Below are positions 1 to 10,712 of a stretch of DNA of 64,000 nucleotides, piece after piece. Below the pieces are notes generated by a model. That model worked only from the letters and a program-made list of their open reading frames with translations. It ran no database searches and was not told where the DNA came from. The stretch is from Pedococcus aerophilus. GTDB lineage: Bacteria; Actinomycetota; Actinomycetes; Actinomycetales; Dermatophilaceae. The translations under genes were made by a program, and so were the position numbers. Location: positions 1,721,942 to 1,785,941 of the forward strand of contig NZ_BAAARN010000001.1 of the NCBI RefSeq assembly GCF_039532215.1, written 5' to 3'. The first letter of the stretch is position 1. Every line of letters starts with the position of its first letter.

Positions 1-775
1 AGGAGCCCGTGTCGGCCGCGCTGCCGGTGATGGTGACGGTGCCACCGTTGACCGAGCCCGTGGTGGGCGAGGAGATCGAGACCGTCGGCGCGACCTTGTC
101 GATCTTGAGGGCCAGCTGCTTCGGCAGCTCGGTGTTGCCGAGGGTGTCCTTGGAGTAGAACCTCACCGTCGCCGTCGAGGAGACCACGAACGGCGCCGTG
201 TACGCGGTGGTCGGGTTGGTGCCGTCGATGGAGTACCAGGTTCCGGCAACTCCGGACGCATCGGTGGCCGAGAGCGTGACGGTGACGTCGGTCTTGTTCC
301 AGCCCGCGCCGTTGGCGGCCGGGGACTGCGTGGCCGTCGTGACGGGGGCGGCGTTGTCGGCGCTGGGCACGTCCACCGAAGTGGTCCGCGGCGCCGGTGA
401 CTCCCACGCGGTGCCGGCCAGGACGGCATACACGGCGTAGGTGTTGCTCTGGCCGGACACTGGTGCCGCGTCCGTGCAGGCACCGTTGGCGCCGGTCACC
501 GTGCACACGGTCGCCACTGGGGAGGGCGACGTCCGAGCCACGCGGTAGCCCGAGGGCGTCGGCCCACCTGTGGGCGCCGAGACGGTGAAGGTCACCGTCG
601 AGGCCGTCACTCCGGACGTGACGACGCCAGGTGTGCCGAGCGCGGCGGCACGGCCACCGGCGTCGGCCACGGTCGAGGTCACGGAGAAGTACGCCCAGGC
701 GGGCACCGCCAGGCCCACCAGCACGAGCACGGCGACGAGGCCGCCGAGTCCGGCCCGGCGGGAGGTACGGCTCAT
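1..775 (-). CDS. Exported Ig-like/Fn3-like repeat protein, C-terminus cut by window edge
   Basis: The reading frame runs from the ATG at 775 off the left edge, with 258 codons visible. The N-terminus has two Arg pairs, a hydrophobic stretch (about residues 10-30) and an AWAYFS junction, which is a secretion signal of the same style as the two SipW-type neighbours. The mature part is rich in Ser, Thr, Val, Pro and Gly, and contains segments such as TYAVYAVLAG and WYSIDGTNPTT typical of beta-sandwich surface repeats. It is probably a cell-wall or extracellular protein. It starts 11 nt after the preceding stop, so it is likely the last gene of a four-gene transcript. The function of the repeats is unknown. 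Confidence 0.75.
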   Translation of the reverse strand, partial: MSRTSRRAGLGGLVAVLVLVGLAVPAWAYFSVTSTVADAGGRAAALGTPGVVTSGVTASTVTFTVSAPTGGPTPSGYRVARTSPSPVATVCTVTGANGACTDAAPVSGQSNTYAVYAVLAGTAWESPAPRTTSVDVPSADNAAPVTTATQSPAANGAGWNKTDVTVTLSATDASGVAGTWYSIDGTNPTTAYTAPFVVSSTATVRFYSKDTLGNTELPKQLALKIDKVAPTVSISSPTTGSVNGGTVTITGSAADTGS

Positions 776-786
776 CCGGTGTCCTG

Positions 787-1326
787 TCATGACGTCTGTC
801 CGGTCAGGACGACGGGGACGGAGAAGGTGGCGCCCTGGCAGCCCGATGCCATCGTCATGCCGAACGTCATGGCGCTGGGGACAGTGACCGAGACGTTGGA
901 GGCCTTGGCAGCCAAGGAGATCGAGAGTCCGGTGGCAGAGACGAGGACCGGCGGCGCGGTGCACGGCCCTGAGGCGCCGGTGACCGTCACCTGGCGGGTA
1001 GGGTCCAGGGCGACCGACGTGATGCGAACCGGTACGACGTTGTCGTTGGAGACCACGAGGTTCAGGGCCACCGCCGGCCCACCGGGGTAGGCCCCGGAGG
1101 TGGGCGCCGTCACGGAGCTGGTCGTGAGGGCGACCGTCGAGCCGGCGGTGGCGGTTCCGGAGCCTGCGCCCGTCGAGGACCAGACCGCGAACGCAGTCCC
1201 TCCGACGACGGCAGTGAGGACAAGGGTCGTGACGATGGAGACCACCGCGCGGAGGGCACCCGTGCGCGCACGTCCCCGGCGACCGCGTCGCGGGTCCTGG
1301 GCAGGGGGGGTATGGCGCGTGGTCAC
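787..1326 (-). CDS. SipW-type exported protein, 179 aa
   Basis: The GTG start at 1326 overlaps the stop of the upstream gene as GTGA, which favours this start over the longer open frame. An Arg-rich N-terminus is followed by a hydrophobic segment and the motif AFAVWSSTGAGSGTAT. This matches the SipW-dependent signal type, whose cleavage region is followed by an aromatic residue and Ser/Thr/Gly. The mature domain has two Cys residues and ends near VVLTGQTS. It resembles the last third of the 389-aa neighbour, so the two probably share a fold. It is likely surface exposed; the role is unknown. Confidence 0.75.
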   Translation of the reverse strand: MTTRHTPPAQDPRRGRRGRARTGALRAVVSIVTTLVLTAVVGGTAFAVWSSTGAGSGTATAGSTVALTTSSVTAPTSGAYPGGPAVALNLVVSNDNVVPVRITSVALDPTRQVTVTGASGPCTAPPVLVSATGLSISLAAKASNVSVTVPSAMTFGMTMASGCQGATFSVPVVLTGQTS

Positions 1327-2492
1327 TGGTTCGTCGCCGATCCCGTGTAGGCGAGCTGGACCTGCACGCCGCGGCAGGCGTCCTGGCTGCGGTTCGCATT
1401 GGCGAAGGTGACGGTGGGCAGTGCCGACATCGGCACTCCGAGGGTCGCGAGCCTCGTCGCGGGCGCATTCGCGGGCACGGTGAGCGGGTACGACCCGGCG
1501 TACTGCCGGACGGCGAAATCTGCTGCGGTGCAACCGGGGACGGCCGACCCGTTGCGGGTGATCGAGGCGACGGTCACTCCGAGGCTGGTGATCTTGATGG
1601 TCTGGTTGTTGGGGTTCGTGACGGTCAGGTCGACGGGCCGGGCCGGCGCCCCGGGGTAGAGGGAGCCGACGACGTTTCCGCCGAGGGCGAACGGCTTCGA
1701 GCTCAGCTTCGAGTCGACGACGAGGCTCGCCGTCGCGCTGGACGCGCTGACGCCGGACCCAGAAGCGTTCACAGTGATGCTCGTCGTCCCGTCCGGGGTG
1801 TTCGAGGCGGTGGACACCGAGAGGGTCGCCGTGCCGGGCGACGTCCCTGCGGGGACGCTGGTCGGCGAGAGCGCCAGCTGGACCCCCTTCGGGAGGGTTC
1901 CGGTCGCCGCCAGGGTGATGGCACCGGCATACCCGTTGACCCGACTGATGTTCACGGCATACGTCGCGGTCGAGGCCGGTGCCACGGCGATGGATGCCGG
2001 GGTGATCGACACCGCGATCGCGGGAGGCGGCGATGAGACGACGACGGTGAGGTCGAGGGTCTTCTTGGTCGGGCCGTTGGTGCCGACGACCGTGAAGCCG
2101 TCACTGCCGAGGGGCGTCGCGGCGGACGTGGTCACCACGAGGGTGGACGAGACCGACGTGGTGCCGGAGACCGTCACCACGGACGGCGTGAACGTGGCCG
2201 TCGACCCCGTCGGCAGACCGCTGGCGGTCAGTGCGACGGCTCCGGTGAAGCCGCCGGCCGGGGTGATGCTGAGGGCGAAGGTCGCCGACTGCCCACGCTG
2301 GACCGCGATGCTGAGCGGTTGCGAGGTGACGGTGTAGTCCTTGACCTTGGCGGCCACCAGGGAGGACCGACCGAGACCCAGACCCTTCGCGATCCCGTCA
2401 CCGCCCCCGGGCAGCCGGCCGACCGCCAGGAGCGCCACCACGGCGCACAGAGCCAGCAGGGCGGTCGCCCTGGTGGTGGCTCGAGTGCTCAT
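1323..2492 (-). CDS. Exported protein with Ig-like repeats and a SipW-type C-terminal domain, 389 aa
   Basis: The N-terminus carries a signal peptide (hydrophobic residues about 8-25). Two similar Ig-like blocks follow, at about 55-155 and 160-255. Each opens with a pattern like SIAVQRGQSATFALSI or SIAVAPASTATYAVNI, and each is linked by Pro-rich hinges. The last third (about 265-389) has LYPGAPARPVDLTVTNPNN and a Cys pair, and resembles the short exported protein encoded next. It lies in the middle of the exported-protein cluster and overlaps the next gene by 4 nt. Most likely a wall-associated or secreted structural or adhesive protein; no catalytic motif is visible. Confidence 0.72.
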   Translation of the reverse strand: MSTRATTRATALLALCAVVALLAVGRLPGGGDGIAKGLGLGRSSLVAAKVKDYTVTSQPLSIAVQRGQSATFALSITPAGGFTGAVALTASGLPTGSTATFTPSVVTVSGTTSVSSTLVVTTSAATPLGSDGFTVVGTNGPTKKTLDLTVVVSSPPPAIAVSITPASIAVAPASTATYAVNISRVNGYAGAITLAATGTLPKGVQLALSPTSVPAGTSPGTATLSVSTASNTPDGTTSITVNASGSGVSASSATASLVVDSKLSSKPFALGGNVVGSLYPGAPARPVDLTVTNPNNQTIKITSLGVTVASITRNGSAVPGCTAADFAVRQYAGSYPLTVPANAPATRLATLGVPMSALPTVTFANANRSQDACRGVQVQLAYTGSATNQ

Positions 2493-2572
2493 GGGGTGCT
2501 CCGTTGCGGTCGGCCGGCGTGCCGGCAGTGGCTCAGACGAGGGTCAGGCTGTGGTCACGCTGCGAGAGAGCC

Positions 2573-3049
2573 TCAGTTGGAGGCGTAGTGCAGCGTGAGC
2601 GCTGCACCCTTGCAGCCGTCCTGGTCGGTGGCCTTGTTCACGAACTGGATCGTGTTGGCGGTGGCAACAGCCTGGCCGGAGGTGAGGTCGGCAGCGGTCC
2701 AGACGATCGGGGCCGCGGTGGCCGCACTGACGTTGTTGATCGTGAAGTTCGACCCGTCGCACGCCGCGCCCTTGTCAGTGGTCACGTAGGCGGAGACGGT
2801 GTTCACGTACGCGCTGTTCTCGGCCCAGTTCTTGACCGTGACCGTGAAGTCCTGGGCCGCCTGGCCCGGGAACAGCGCCGTGGAAATGTCGCCGGTGATG
2901 CGGATGTCCGCAGCCCCGGCGGTGGTGTTGGCCGTGCCGGTACCCGAACCGGTGGAGGTCCAGTAGGCGAAGGCGGCGGTGCCGGAACCGATGAGCACCA
3001 GGGCGGTGGCGCTGGCGGCGAACTTCTGACGACGAGAGAGGTGAGCCAT
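2573..3049 (-). CDS. SipW-dependent-type exported protein, 158 aa
   Basis: The ATG at 3049 is chosen because an AAGGA ribosome site lies 8 nt upstream. RRQKF followed by a hydrophobic run and AFAYWTSTGSGTGTA is the hallmark of SipW-type (TasA/CalY-like) signal peptides. The remainder is a small beta-rich domain with two Cys (about residues 90 and 145). It is the first gene of the cluster, 80 nt upstream of the 389-aa protein. No sipW-like peptidase is present in the window. Function as a matrix or fibre protein is inferred only from the signal type. Confidence 0.8.
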   Translation of the reverse strand: MAHLSRRQKFAASATALVLIGSGTAAFAYWTSTGSGTGTANTTAGAADIRITGDISTALFPGQAAQDFTVTVKNWAENSAYVNTVSAYVTTDKGAACDGSNFTINNVSAATAAPIVWTAADLTSGQAVATANTIQFVNKATDQDGCKGAALTLHYASN

Positions 3050-3193
3050 GAGGGATGTCCTTGTCTGTGATCTGCCGGGGTGGTGGTCCGCGGTTCCGGC
3101 GAGAACCCGCCGGTCGGACGACGACGAGGATCGGGTCGGACACATCGGCGCGACAAGGACATGACCGACACCTCGACCGTTCGGTGACGAAAG

Positions 3194-3225
3194 ATCAGGT
3201 GTGACGTAGAAGGAGTCACCCTGAT
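3194..3225 (-). terminator. Stem-loop downstream of lactate permease
   Basis: An inverted repeat (ATCAGG-T-GTGAC against GTCAC-C-CTGAT, one bulge) lies about 120 nt after the permease stop and before the exported-protein cluster. It could end permease transcription. There is no T-run, so it might instead be an operator. The 3050-3346 interval holds no gene I can support. Confidence 0.35.
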
Positions 3226-3346
3226 GCAGTACACCGACTGAGGGACGGTGGTCTCGCGCGCACTGGGGAGAACGCGATCAGCCAGCCGGAGGTCCTTGCC
3301 GCTCAACACGATTCACGTGCGTGCGACTGCCCGGGAGTGCCTGCGT

Positions 3347-5044
3347 TCAGTGGTGGACGGCCACCAGCAGGCAGGTCCCGGCGATGGCCGAGAGGAGCAG
3401 GACGGCCGCAGGGGCCAACGTCATCCGCAGCACCTCACCCGTTCGCCGGGCCGCGCCCACCGCACTCAGCCCCAACAGGATCACCACGGGGGCGAGGGAG
3501 TTGCCGATGTTGCCCCCGGCCAGCTGGCCTGCCAGGAGATCGGCCGGCGGTTCGCCGATCAGGTGGGCGACATCGGCCTGCAGCGAGGAGAAGAGTGCGT
3601 TCGAGCTCGTGGTGGACCCGGTGATGAACGAACCGAGCGCCCCCACGAGGGGTGCGATGGCCGGGTACGCCCCACCGGTCGCGACCGCGGCACCCTGGGC
3701 GACCGTGCGGACCATGCCGCTGTCGACGAGCACCCCCGCGACGGAGGCGAGCAGGACGACCGACGGCGACGACTTCCACGCCTGCTTGAGGGCACCTCGC
3801 CACACGGGCCCCCACGCCCCGCGCCTCCAGACCCCGCGCGACGCCCAGACCACGACGCTGCCCGCGCAGGCGATGAGCAGGAACGTACCCGGGTGACCCA
3901 CGAGGGCGATGGGGTTGTAGACGGACACCGCGTCGTTGACGGTCCCCTGGTGGGTGCTCGTCTGCGGGAACGACGGTCCGACCAGCAGGTGCCCCTTGGC
4001 CCAGGACCGCAGCGCGGGAGGGAGGAAGACCGCGAGCGCGACGATGCCGAGCAGGGCGTATGGCACCGCGGCGGCTCGGGCGCGCGTGCGCATGTCCTCG
4101 TCCGAGTCGTGCGACGCGGTGCCCGCCGGGGCGCCTGCGTGGGCCCCCGTAGCCTCGACGCCGACAGGAGAACCGGCGTCAGCGGGGACGGTCGCCGGCG
4201 CCTCCACGGCGCTGCCCCGACGGGAGAAGCGGCGCAGGACGAAGACCACGGCGACCCCCGAGGCTCCGGCGCACAGGGCGGCGATCCCCGGCTCGAGCCG
4301 CGCTGCGCCGGCCTGGACCAGCGCCATCACCGGACCGGCGGTGGCGAGCAGCCGCCACCCGTCGCGCAGCCCGGCCAGGCCACCGTCCATCAGCGCGACG
4401 AGGACCCCGGCCAGCACGCAGTTGACGCCGAGCAGCACCGCCGCCGACGCGGCATACGCGGCACGCCCCGGGCTGTCGAGGTGGGCGGTGAGGGCCCCCA
4501 TGTAGAACGAGGAGCCCATCGAGCCGAACCCCACGGCCCAGTGGTAGCCGATGAGGGGCAACGCGACCGCGCGGGCCTTGCCGATGCCCAGCGCCACGAG
4601 CAGCGGCGCGGCCACGGCGATCGGCGTGCCGAAGCCGGACACCCCCTGGATGAACGACGGGAGCACCCAGGCGAGGAGCAGGACGTTCTCGGTCCGGCGC
4701 GGCAGCATCGTCGAGAGCGCCTGGCCCAGCGCCTTCATGCCGACGTGGGTGGCGAGGTGGTGCATGAGCAGGGCCGGCCAGATGACGTAGAGGATCCACA
4801 GCCCCACCCAGGCACCCTTGCCGAGCCCCACGGCCACCGTCAGCCCACCCGCGCCGAACGCGAGGACGGCGACGGCCACGCTGTAGGCCACGGTCACCGA
4901 GGCGTTGACGATCGTCGAGAACCGTCCCCACAGGACGAGGGCCAGCAGGAGCACGACCGGGCTCACCGCGAGCACCCACGTGAGGGGCGGCACGGCGGCC
5001 AGCGACTCGGGTCGGGCTGCGAGGTCCAGCAGGGGCAGTGGCAT
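3347..5044 (-). CDS. lctP: L-lactate permease (LctP family)
   Basis: This 565-aa polytopic membrane protein has the LctP family signature segments FIQGVSGFGTPIAVAAPLL (about residues 155-175) and GYHWAVGFGSMG, and a conserved TGSTTSSNALF near the C-terminus. It imports L-lactate (and glycolate) with protons. About 12-14 hydrophobic helices are visible, with a hydrophilic insert around residues 270-320. The ATG at 5044 (MPLPLLDL) fits family N-termini; the open frame continues upstream into the regulator promoter but looks noncoding. It is divergent from an FCD/GntR regulator 64 nt away, which suggests lactate-type control. Confidence 0.92.
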   Translation of the reverse strand: MPLPLLDLAARPESLAAVPPLTWVLAVSPVVLLLALVLWGRFSTIVNASVTVAYSVAVAVLAFGAGGLTVAVGLGKGAWVGLWILYVIWPALLMHHLATHVGMKALGQALSTMLPRRTENVLLLAWVLPSFIQGVSGFGTPIAVAAPLLVALGIGKARAVALPLIGYHWAVGFGSMGSSFYMGALTAHLDSPGRAAYAASAAVLLGVNCVLAGVLVALMDGGLAGLRDGWRLLATAGPVMALVQAGAARLEPGIAALCAGASGVAVVFVLRRFSRRGSAVEAPATVPADAGSPVGVEATGAHAGAPAGTASHDSDEDMRTRARAAAVPYALLGIVALAVFLPPALRSWAKGHLLVGPSFPQTSTHQGTVNDAVSVYNPIALVGHPGTFLLIACAGSVVVWASRGVWRRGAWGPVWRGALKQAWKSSPSVVLLASVAGVLVDSGMVRTVAQGAAVATGGAYPAIAPLVGALGSFITGSTTSSNALFSSLQADVAHLIGEPPADLLAGQLAGGNIGNSLAPVVILLGLSAVGAARRTGEVLRMTLAPAAVLLLSAIAGTCLLVAVHH

Positions 5045-5055
5045 AGATTGTCTTT

Positions 5056-5063
5056 CGTATACG
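5056..5063. promoter_or_regulatory. Palindrome CGTATACG, likely FCD/GntR operator
   Basis: A perfect 8-bp palindrome sits in the 64-bp intergenic region between the divergent permease and regulator starts. Its core GTATAC matches the FadR-subfamily GntR consensus t.GT-a-t-AC.a. A second GTATAC-cored site lies upstream of the peptide importer operon at 13403-13412. Confidence 0.5.
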
Positions 5064-5108
5064 GTCGAGGTGGAGGACGGACCGTCCGACGAGCGAGGGG
5101 AGAGCGCG

Positions 5109-5780
5109 ATGGTCACCGGCATGGGGCACACCATCGGCAGCCAGCACCTGGCCCTGCGCGAGCAGGTGCTCGCCGAGCTGCGCCGCCGGATCGTCGACGG
5201 CGACTACCCGCCCGGGCAGCGGCTCACGGAGGAACGCCTCGCGGCGGACTTCGGGGTGTCGCGCAACCCGGTGCGTGAGGCGCTGCGCATCGTCGAGGCC
5301 GACGGGCTGGTCGTGATGATGCCGCGCAAGGGCGCGGTCGTCGCGACCCCGGACGCCTCGACCGTCGCCGACCTGTTCGCCGTGCGGTCGAGCCTCGAGA
5401 CGGTCGCGGCCCGGATGGCGGCAGAGCGGGCCACCGCCACCGACGTCGCGGACCTGCGCAGGCTCCTCGACGACGCCCGCGACGCCACCGAGCAGGACGA
5501 CCTCTCACGGGTGGCCCAGCTCAACAGCGACCTGCACCTGCGGGTCATCGAGATCAGCGGGAACCGTTGGCTCTCCTCGATCTCCGCGGCGTTGTACCTG
5601 CACGTCCACTGGATCTTCCGCATCGGTGCGGCCCACCGGGCGCCGCACTCGTGGCAGGAGCACATCCGCCTCGTCGACGCGATCGAGGCGCGGGACGCCG
5701 ACGAGGCCGAGGCCGCCGCGCACGCCCACGTCGCCGCAGCCGCGCAGGCCGCGCTCGACAACGTCGACGACGCCGGCTGA
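5109..5780 (+). CDS. FadR-type GntR transcriptional regulator with FCD domain
   Basis: This 223-aa protein has an N-terminal winged helix (about 15-80, with LTEERLAADFGVSRNPVREA as the recognition region). An all-helical FCD ligand-binding domain follows (about 88-215), with likely metal ligands around D141/H143, H185 and H205/H207. The ATG at 5109 has a GGGGAG ribosome site; the open frame extends upstream but is noncoding in character. FCD regulators sense small carboxylates. The flanking lactate permease and the convergent ggt/peptide-uptake operon are the likely targets. The gene ends 30 nt before the convergent ggt stop. Confidence 0.88.
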   Translation: MVTGMGHTIGSQHLALREQVLAELRRRIVDGDYPPGQRLTEERLAADFGVSRNPVREALRIVEADGLVVMMPRKGAVVATPDASTVADLFAVRSSLETVAARMAAERATATDVADLRRLLDDARDATEQDDLSRVAQLNSDLHLRVIEISGNRWLSSISAALYLHVHWIFRIGAAHRAPHSWQEHIRLVDAIEARDADEAEAAAHAHVAAAAQAALDNVDDAG

Positions 5781-5810
5781 GCGCCTGCGCCAGCGGTTGG
5801 GCGTCGCGCC

Positions 5811-7591
5811 TCAGCGACCCACGGCATAGCCCTGCATCCCCCGCGGGTTCGCCCCGGCGCGCAGCACCCCGGTCCCGGCGTCGCGCGTGACCGCGCACAG
5901 ACGGCCCAGGCTCCACGGGTCGGAGACCCGCACGGTGTGCCCACGGGCCTCGAGCCCGGCGAGGACGTCGGCACCGAGCCTGTCCTCGGCGACGAGGACA
6001 CCCGGCTCGCTCTGCCGCGGGTAGAACGACCCGGGGAAGCTCGTCGTGTGCCAGGACGGTGCGTCGATGGCCTCCTGGAGCTCCTGCCCACCGACGAGGT
6101 GGCGGAGCAGGAAGATGAGCTGCCACTGGTCCTGCTGGTCGCCGCCCGGCGAGCCGCAGGCCATGTAGGGCAGCCCTTCTCGCAGCACGAGGGTCGGGGT
6201 GAGCGTCGTGCGCGGACGCCGTCCGGGAGCAAGGGAGGAGGCCAGGCCCTCCTCGAGCCAGAACATCTGCATCCGGCTGCCGAGGCAGAACCCCAGCTCC
6301 GGGATGGTCGGCGAGCTCTGCAGCCAGCCACCGCTCGGCGTGGCCGAGACCATGTTGCCCCAGCGGTCGACGACGTCGACGTGGCAGGTGTCCCCCCGCG
6401 TCGCACCGCTCGGGGCGACCGTGGGCTCCCCCGTCGTGGCGTCACCCGAGGCCTGCGGGACCCCTGCGCCACGGACGTATGCCGCGAGGCCGGGTTCGCG
6501 TCCGTCCGGGCTTCCGGGGCGGAGCTCGAGCGAGGCTCGCTCGCCCACGAGCCCGGCTCGCTCGGCTGCATACCCTTGGGAGAGAAGGGATTCGAGCGGG
6601 ACATCACCGTCGCCGTACCACGCCTCGCGATCGGCGAAGGCGAGCTTCAGCGACTCGGCGGCGGCATGGATCCCTGCGGTCGACGAGGGGTCGAGCAGTG
6701 CCGGGTCGCCGAGGGCGTCGAGCGTCCGGAGCGTCTGGAGCAGGGCGGGACCCTGGCCCCACGGTCCGGTCTTGGCGATGGTGTGGCCGTGCCAGTCCAG
6801 CGTCGTGGCCGACTCCCACGTCGCGCTGAAGGCAGCCATGTCGGCCCCGGTGATCAGCCCGCCGTGGGCCTCCCCGCTCGAGTCACGGAAAGCCTTGCGG
6901 GAGAAGGCGTCCACCGCCTCGGCGACGAACCCCTCGCTCCAGGCCTTCCTGGCACCGTCGATCTGCGCCTCGCGGGTGGACCCGGCGGCCCGACCCTCGG
7001 CAACCAGCTGGTCGAGGGTGTCGGCCCAGGCGGGGTTCTTGAACAGGGCACCCGGCTGCGGCGCCTTGCCGCCCTCGAGCCACAGGTCGGCTGAGGTGTG
7101 CCAGTCGCTCTCGAACAGCTCACGCACGGTCTCGACGGTCGAGCTCACCCGGCCGAGGAGCGGGTGGCCGTGGCGGGCGTACCCGATGGCCGGTGCCAGC
7201 ACGTCCTCGAGCGAACGCGTGCCGTGGTCGCGCAGGAGCAGTAGCCAGGCGTCGACGGCACCGGGCACCGCGGCGGCCAACGGGCCGGAGCCGGGCACGA
7301 GGTCCAGGCCCTCCGACCGGTAGTGCTCGATGGTCGCCCCCGCCGGCGCCGGCCCCTGACCGCACAGCACGCGCGGCGTCGGGTCGTCCGCCGTCGCGAT
7401 GATCGCCGGCATGTCGCCGCCCGGACCGTTGAGGTGCGGCTCGACGACGTGGAGGACGAAGCCGGCGCTCACCGCCGCGTCGAAGGCGTTGCCGCCGAGC
7501 TCGAGCTCGCGCATCGCCGCCTGCGAGGCGATCCAGTGCGTCGAGGAGACCATGCCGAACGTGCCCTCGAGGGTCGGCCGGGTGGTGAAGG

Positions 7592-7595
<4 letters not shown>
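5811..7595 (-). CDS. ggt: Gamma-glutamyltransferase family protein (Ntn hydrolase), no signal peptide
   Basis: This 594-aa protein belongs to the gamma-glutamyltranspeptidase family. The start fits the family (STHWIASQAAMRELELGGNA), and the autoprocessing/nucleophile site is Thr403 in GDTCHVDVVDRWGNMVS. The large chain would be about 402 aa and the small chain about 192 aa. No signal peptide is present, so it should act in the cytoplasm. The ATG at 7595 overlaps the upstream ABC ATPase stop as ATGA, so it is the last gene of the importer operon. It probably hydrolyses gamma-glutamyl peptides (glutathione-like) or related amides brought in by the importer. Substrate is inferred; oxamate-hydrolase-like members of this family also exist. 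Confidence 0.88.
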
Positions 7596-8706
<1,111 letters not shown>

Positions 8707-8710
<4 letters not shown>

Positions 8711-9798
8711 GCGCGGTCCTCCGAGGTCGGGCGGGGGGCGTTCCCCCGCGGGTGCCAGCAGGCCACGACGTGGTCGAGCCGGCCCCGGGCAGCGTCCACA
8801 CGGACTGCCGCCGCCGGGGCCGCGTCCACCCGGGCCGCGTCCAGCGGGGGCGCGGACGTCCGGCACCGGTCGGTGGCTGCCGCGCAGCGATCAGCGAAGG
8901 TGCAGGCGTCCGGCTGCTCCGACAGGACGGGCACGAGGCCGGGGATCTCCTGGAGTCGGTGCGTCCCGGCGTGCCGTCCGGGCGTCGGCGACGCCGACAG
9001 CAGGCCGGAGGTGTAGTGGTGCTGGGGGTGGGCGAAGAGCTCGTCCACCCCGGCGCGCTCGACGACGCGGCCGGCATACATGACGACCACGCGGTCGGCG
9101 ACGTCGGCGATGACGCCGAGGTCGTGGGTGATCACGAGGATGCTCGTCCCGAACCGGTCACGCAGTCCGCGCAGGACGTCGAGGATGCCGGCCTGGACGG
9201 TGACGTCGAGGGCGGTGGTCGGCTCGTCGGCGACGAGGACCTTGGGCTGGCAGGCGACGGCCATCGCGATCATGACGCGCTGGCGCATGCCTCCAGAGAG
9301 CTGGTGCGGGTAGTGCTTGACGCGCTCGCGCGGGGAGGGGATGCCCACGACGCCGAGCAGCTCGACGGCTCGCTCCATCGCCTCGGTGCGGGACAGCTTC
9401 TCGTGGACCTGGAGGACCTCGGTGATCTGTCGCCCGACGGTGAGGACGGGGTTCAGGGAGGACATCGGCTCCTGGAAGATGTAGGCGATGTCCCGTCCCC
9501 GTGCCGCGCGCAGGACGTTCGGCTTGGCACCGACGAGCTCGGTCCCGAGCAGTCGCACGGATCCGTCGATCGTGGCGCTGCGGGGCAGCAGGCCGGCGAG
9601 GCTCATCGCGGTGACGGACTTGCCGCAGCCGGACTCCCCGACGATGCCGACGATCTCGCCCGGCGCCAGGGTCAGGTCGACCCCGTCGACGGCCGAGACC
9701 GTGCCGGACTCGGTGGCGAACCTGACCCCGAGGCCGGACACCTCCAGGACGGGAGCGGTGGTGGCTCCGGGTGCGGGCACGGTGGCGGTGGCGGTCAT
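8707..9798 (-). CDS. Peptide ABC importer ATPase, DppD/OppD type
   Basis: This 363-aa ATPase has Walker A GESGCGKS, signature [14 protein letters not shown], Walker [13 protein letters not shown] and the C-terminal CTFADRC motif of the oligopeptide transporter extension. The extension carries a low-complexity Ala/Val/Asp insert ([15 protein letters not shown]). The ATG at 9798 overlaps the permease stop as ATGA. A much longer open frame upstream is noncoding shadow. It pairs with the DppF-type subunit encoded next. Confidence 0.93.
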
Positions 9799-10712
9799 CG
9801 GCGGCTCGCCTTCGGGTCGAGGGCGTCGCGCAGGCTGTCGCCGAACACGTTGAAGGCCAGGGCGAGCACCATGATCGCCAGACCCGGGAGGACCGCGGCC
9901 CACGGTGCCCGTGCAGCGAACTGCTGGGCGTTGGCGAGCATCGTGCCCAGGCTGGGGTCCGGCGGCTGGATGCCGAGGCCCAGGAAGGACAGCACCGCCT
10001 CGCCGAGGATCGCGGCCGGGATGGCGACCGTCGCCTGGACGAGGACCACGGAGGTGGCGTTCGGGAGGATGTGGCGGCGGAGCACCCACAGGTCGCTCGC
10101 GCCGTCGACGACGGCGGCCGCGACGAAGTCGAGTCCCTTGAGCCGCAACGCATCCGAGCGCACGACCCGGATCACGCCGGGGATCTGCGCGATGCCGATG
10201 GCGACGGCCGCGTTGCCGAGGCTGGCACCGCGGATGGCGGCGAACCCGACCGCGAGGATGAGGAACGGGAAGGCCAGCAGGAGGTCGGTCAGCCGCGAGA
10301 TGACCGCGTCCGCGGCTCGGAAGTACCCGGCGACCAGCCCGAGCGGCACCCCGATCACGAGTGCGGTGAACACCGCGAGCGCCGCCACCTGGAGCGAGGC
10401 CCGGCTGCCGAGGATGATCCGTGACAGCACGTCCCGACCGAGGTCGTCGGTCCCCAGCAGGTGCCCCGCCGTGCCGGGAGGCGCGAGGGTGTTGGCGAAG
10501 TCGGTCTCCTCCGGGGCGTACGGGGCGATCCACGGCGCGAGCACCGCGACGACGATCGCCACCGCCAGCACCGCAAAGCTCACGATCGCGAGCGGGTTGC
10601 GGCGGAGCCGGCGCATGACGCGTGAGGCCTGCGACGCCTCACGGGTCGCCGAAGGCGTGGGGTCGGGTCCGGCGGGCGAGGCCGCCGGCGGCAGTGCGGT
10701 GTCGACGCTCAT
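9795..10712 (-). CDS. Peptide ABC importer permease, DppC type
   Basis: This 305-aa membrane permease has an N-terminal cytoplasmic tail, a first helix at about 45-65, the periplasmic HLLGTDDLGRDVLSRII motif diagnostic of DppC/OppC, and a BPD_transp_1 core with the EAA-type loop near GLGIQPPDPSLG. The ATG at 10712 overlaps the DppB-type stop as ATGA. It forms the channel with the DppB-type partner. Confidence 0.92.
   Translation of the reverse strand: MSVDTALPPAASPAGPDPTPSATREASQASRVMRRLRRNPLAIVSFAVLAVAIVVAVLAPWIAPYAPEETDFANTLAPPGTAGHLLGTDDLGRDVLSRIILGSRASLQVAALAVFTALVIGVPLGLVAGYFRAADAVISRLTDLLLAFPFLILAVGFAAIRGASLGNAAVAIGIAQIPGVIRVVRSDALRLKGLDFVAAAVVDGASDLWVLRRHILPNATSVVLVQATVAIPAAILGEAVLSFLGLGIQPPDPSLGTMLANAQQFAARAPWAAVLPGLAIMVLALAFNVFGDSLRDALDPKASRR

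Noticed and set aside
3248-5278. 676-codon plus-strand open frame across the lactate permease
   Set aside because: It is antisense shadow of lctP and overlaps the regulator promoter.
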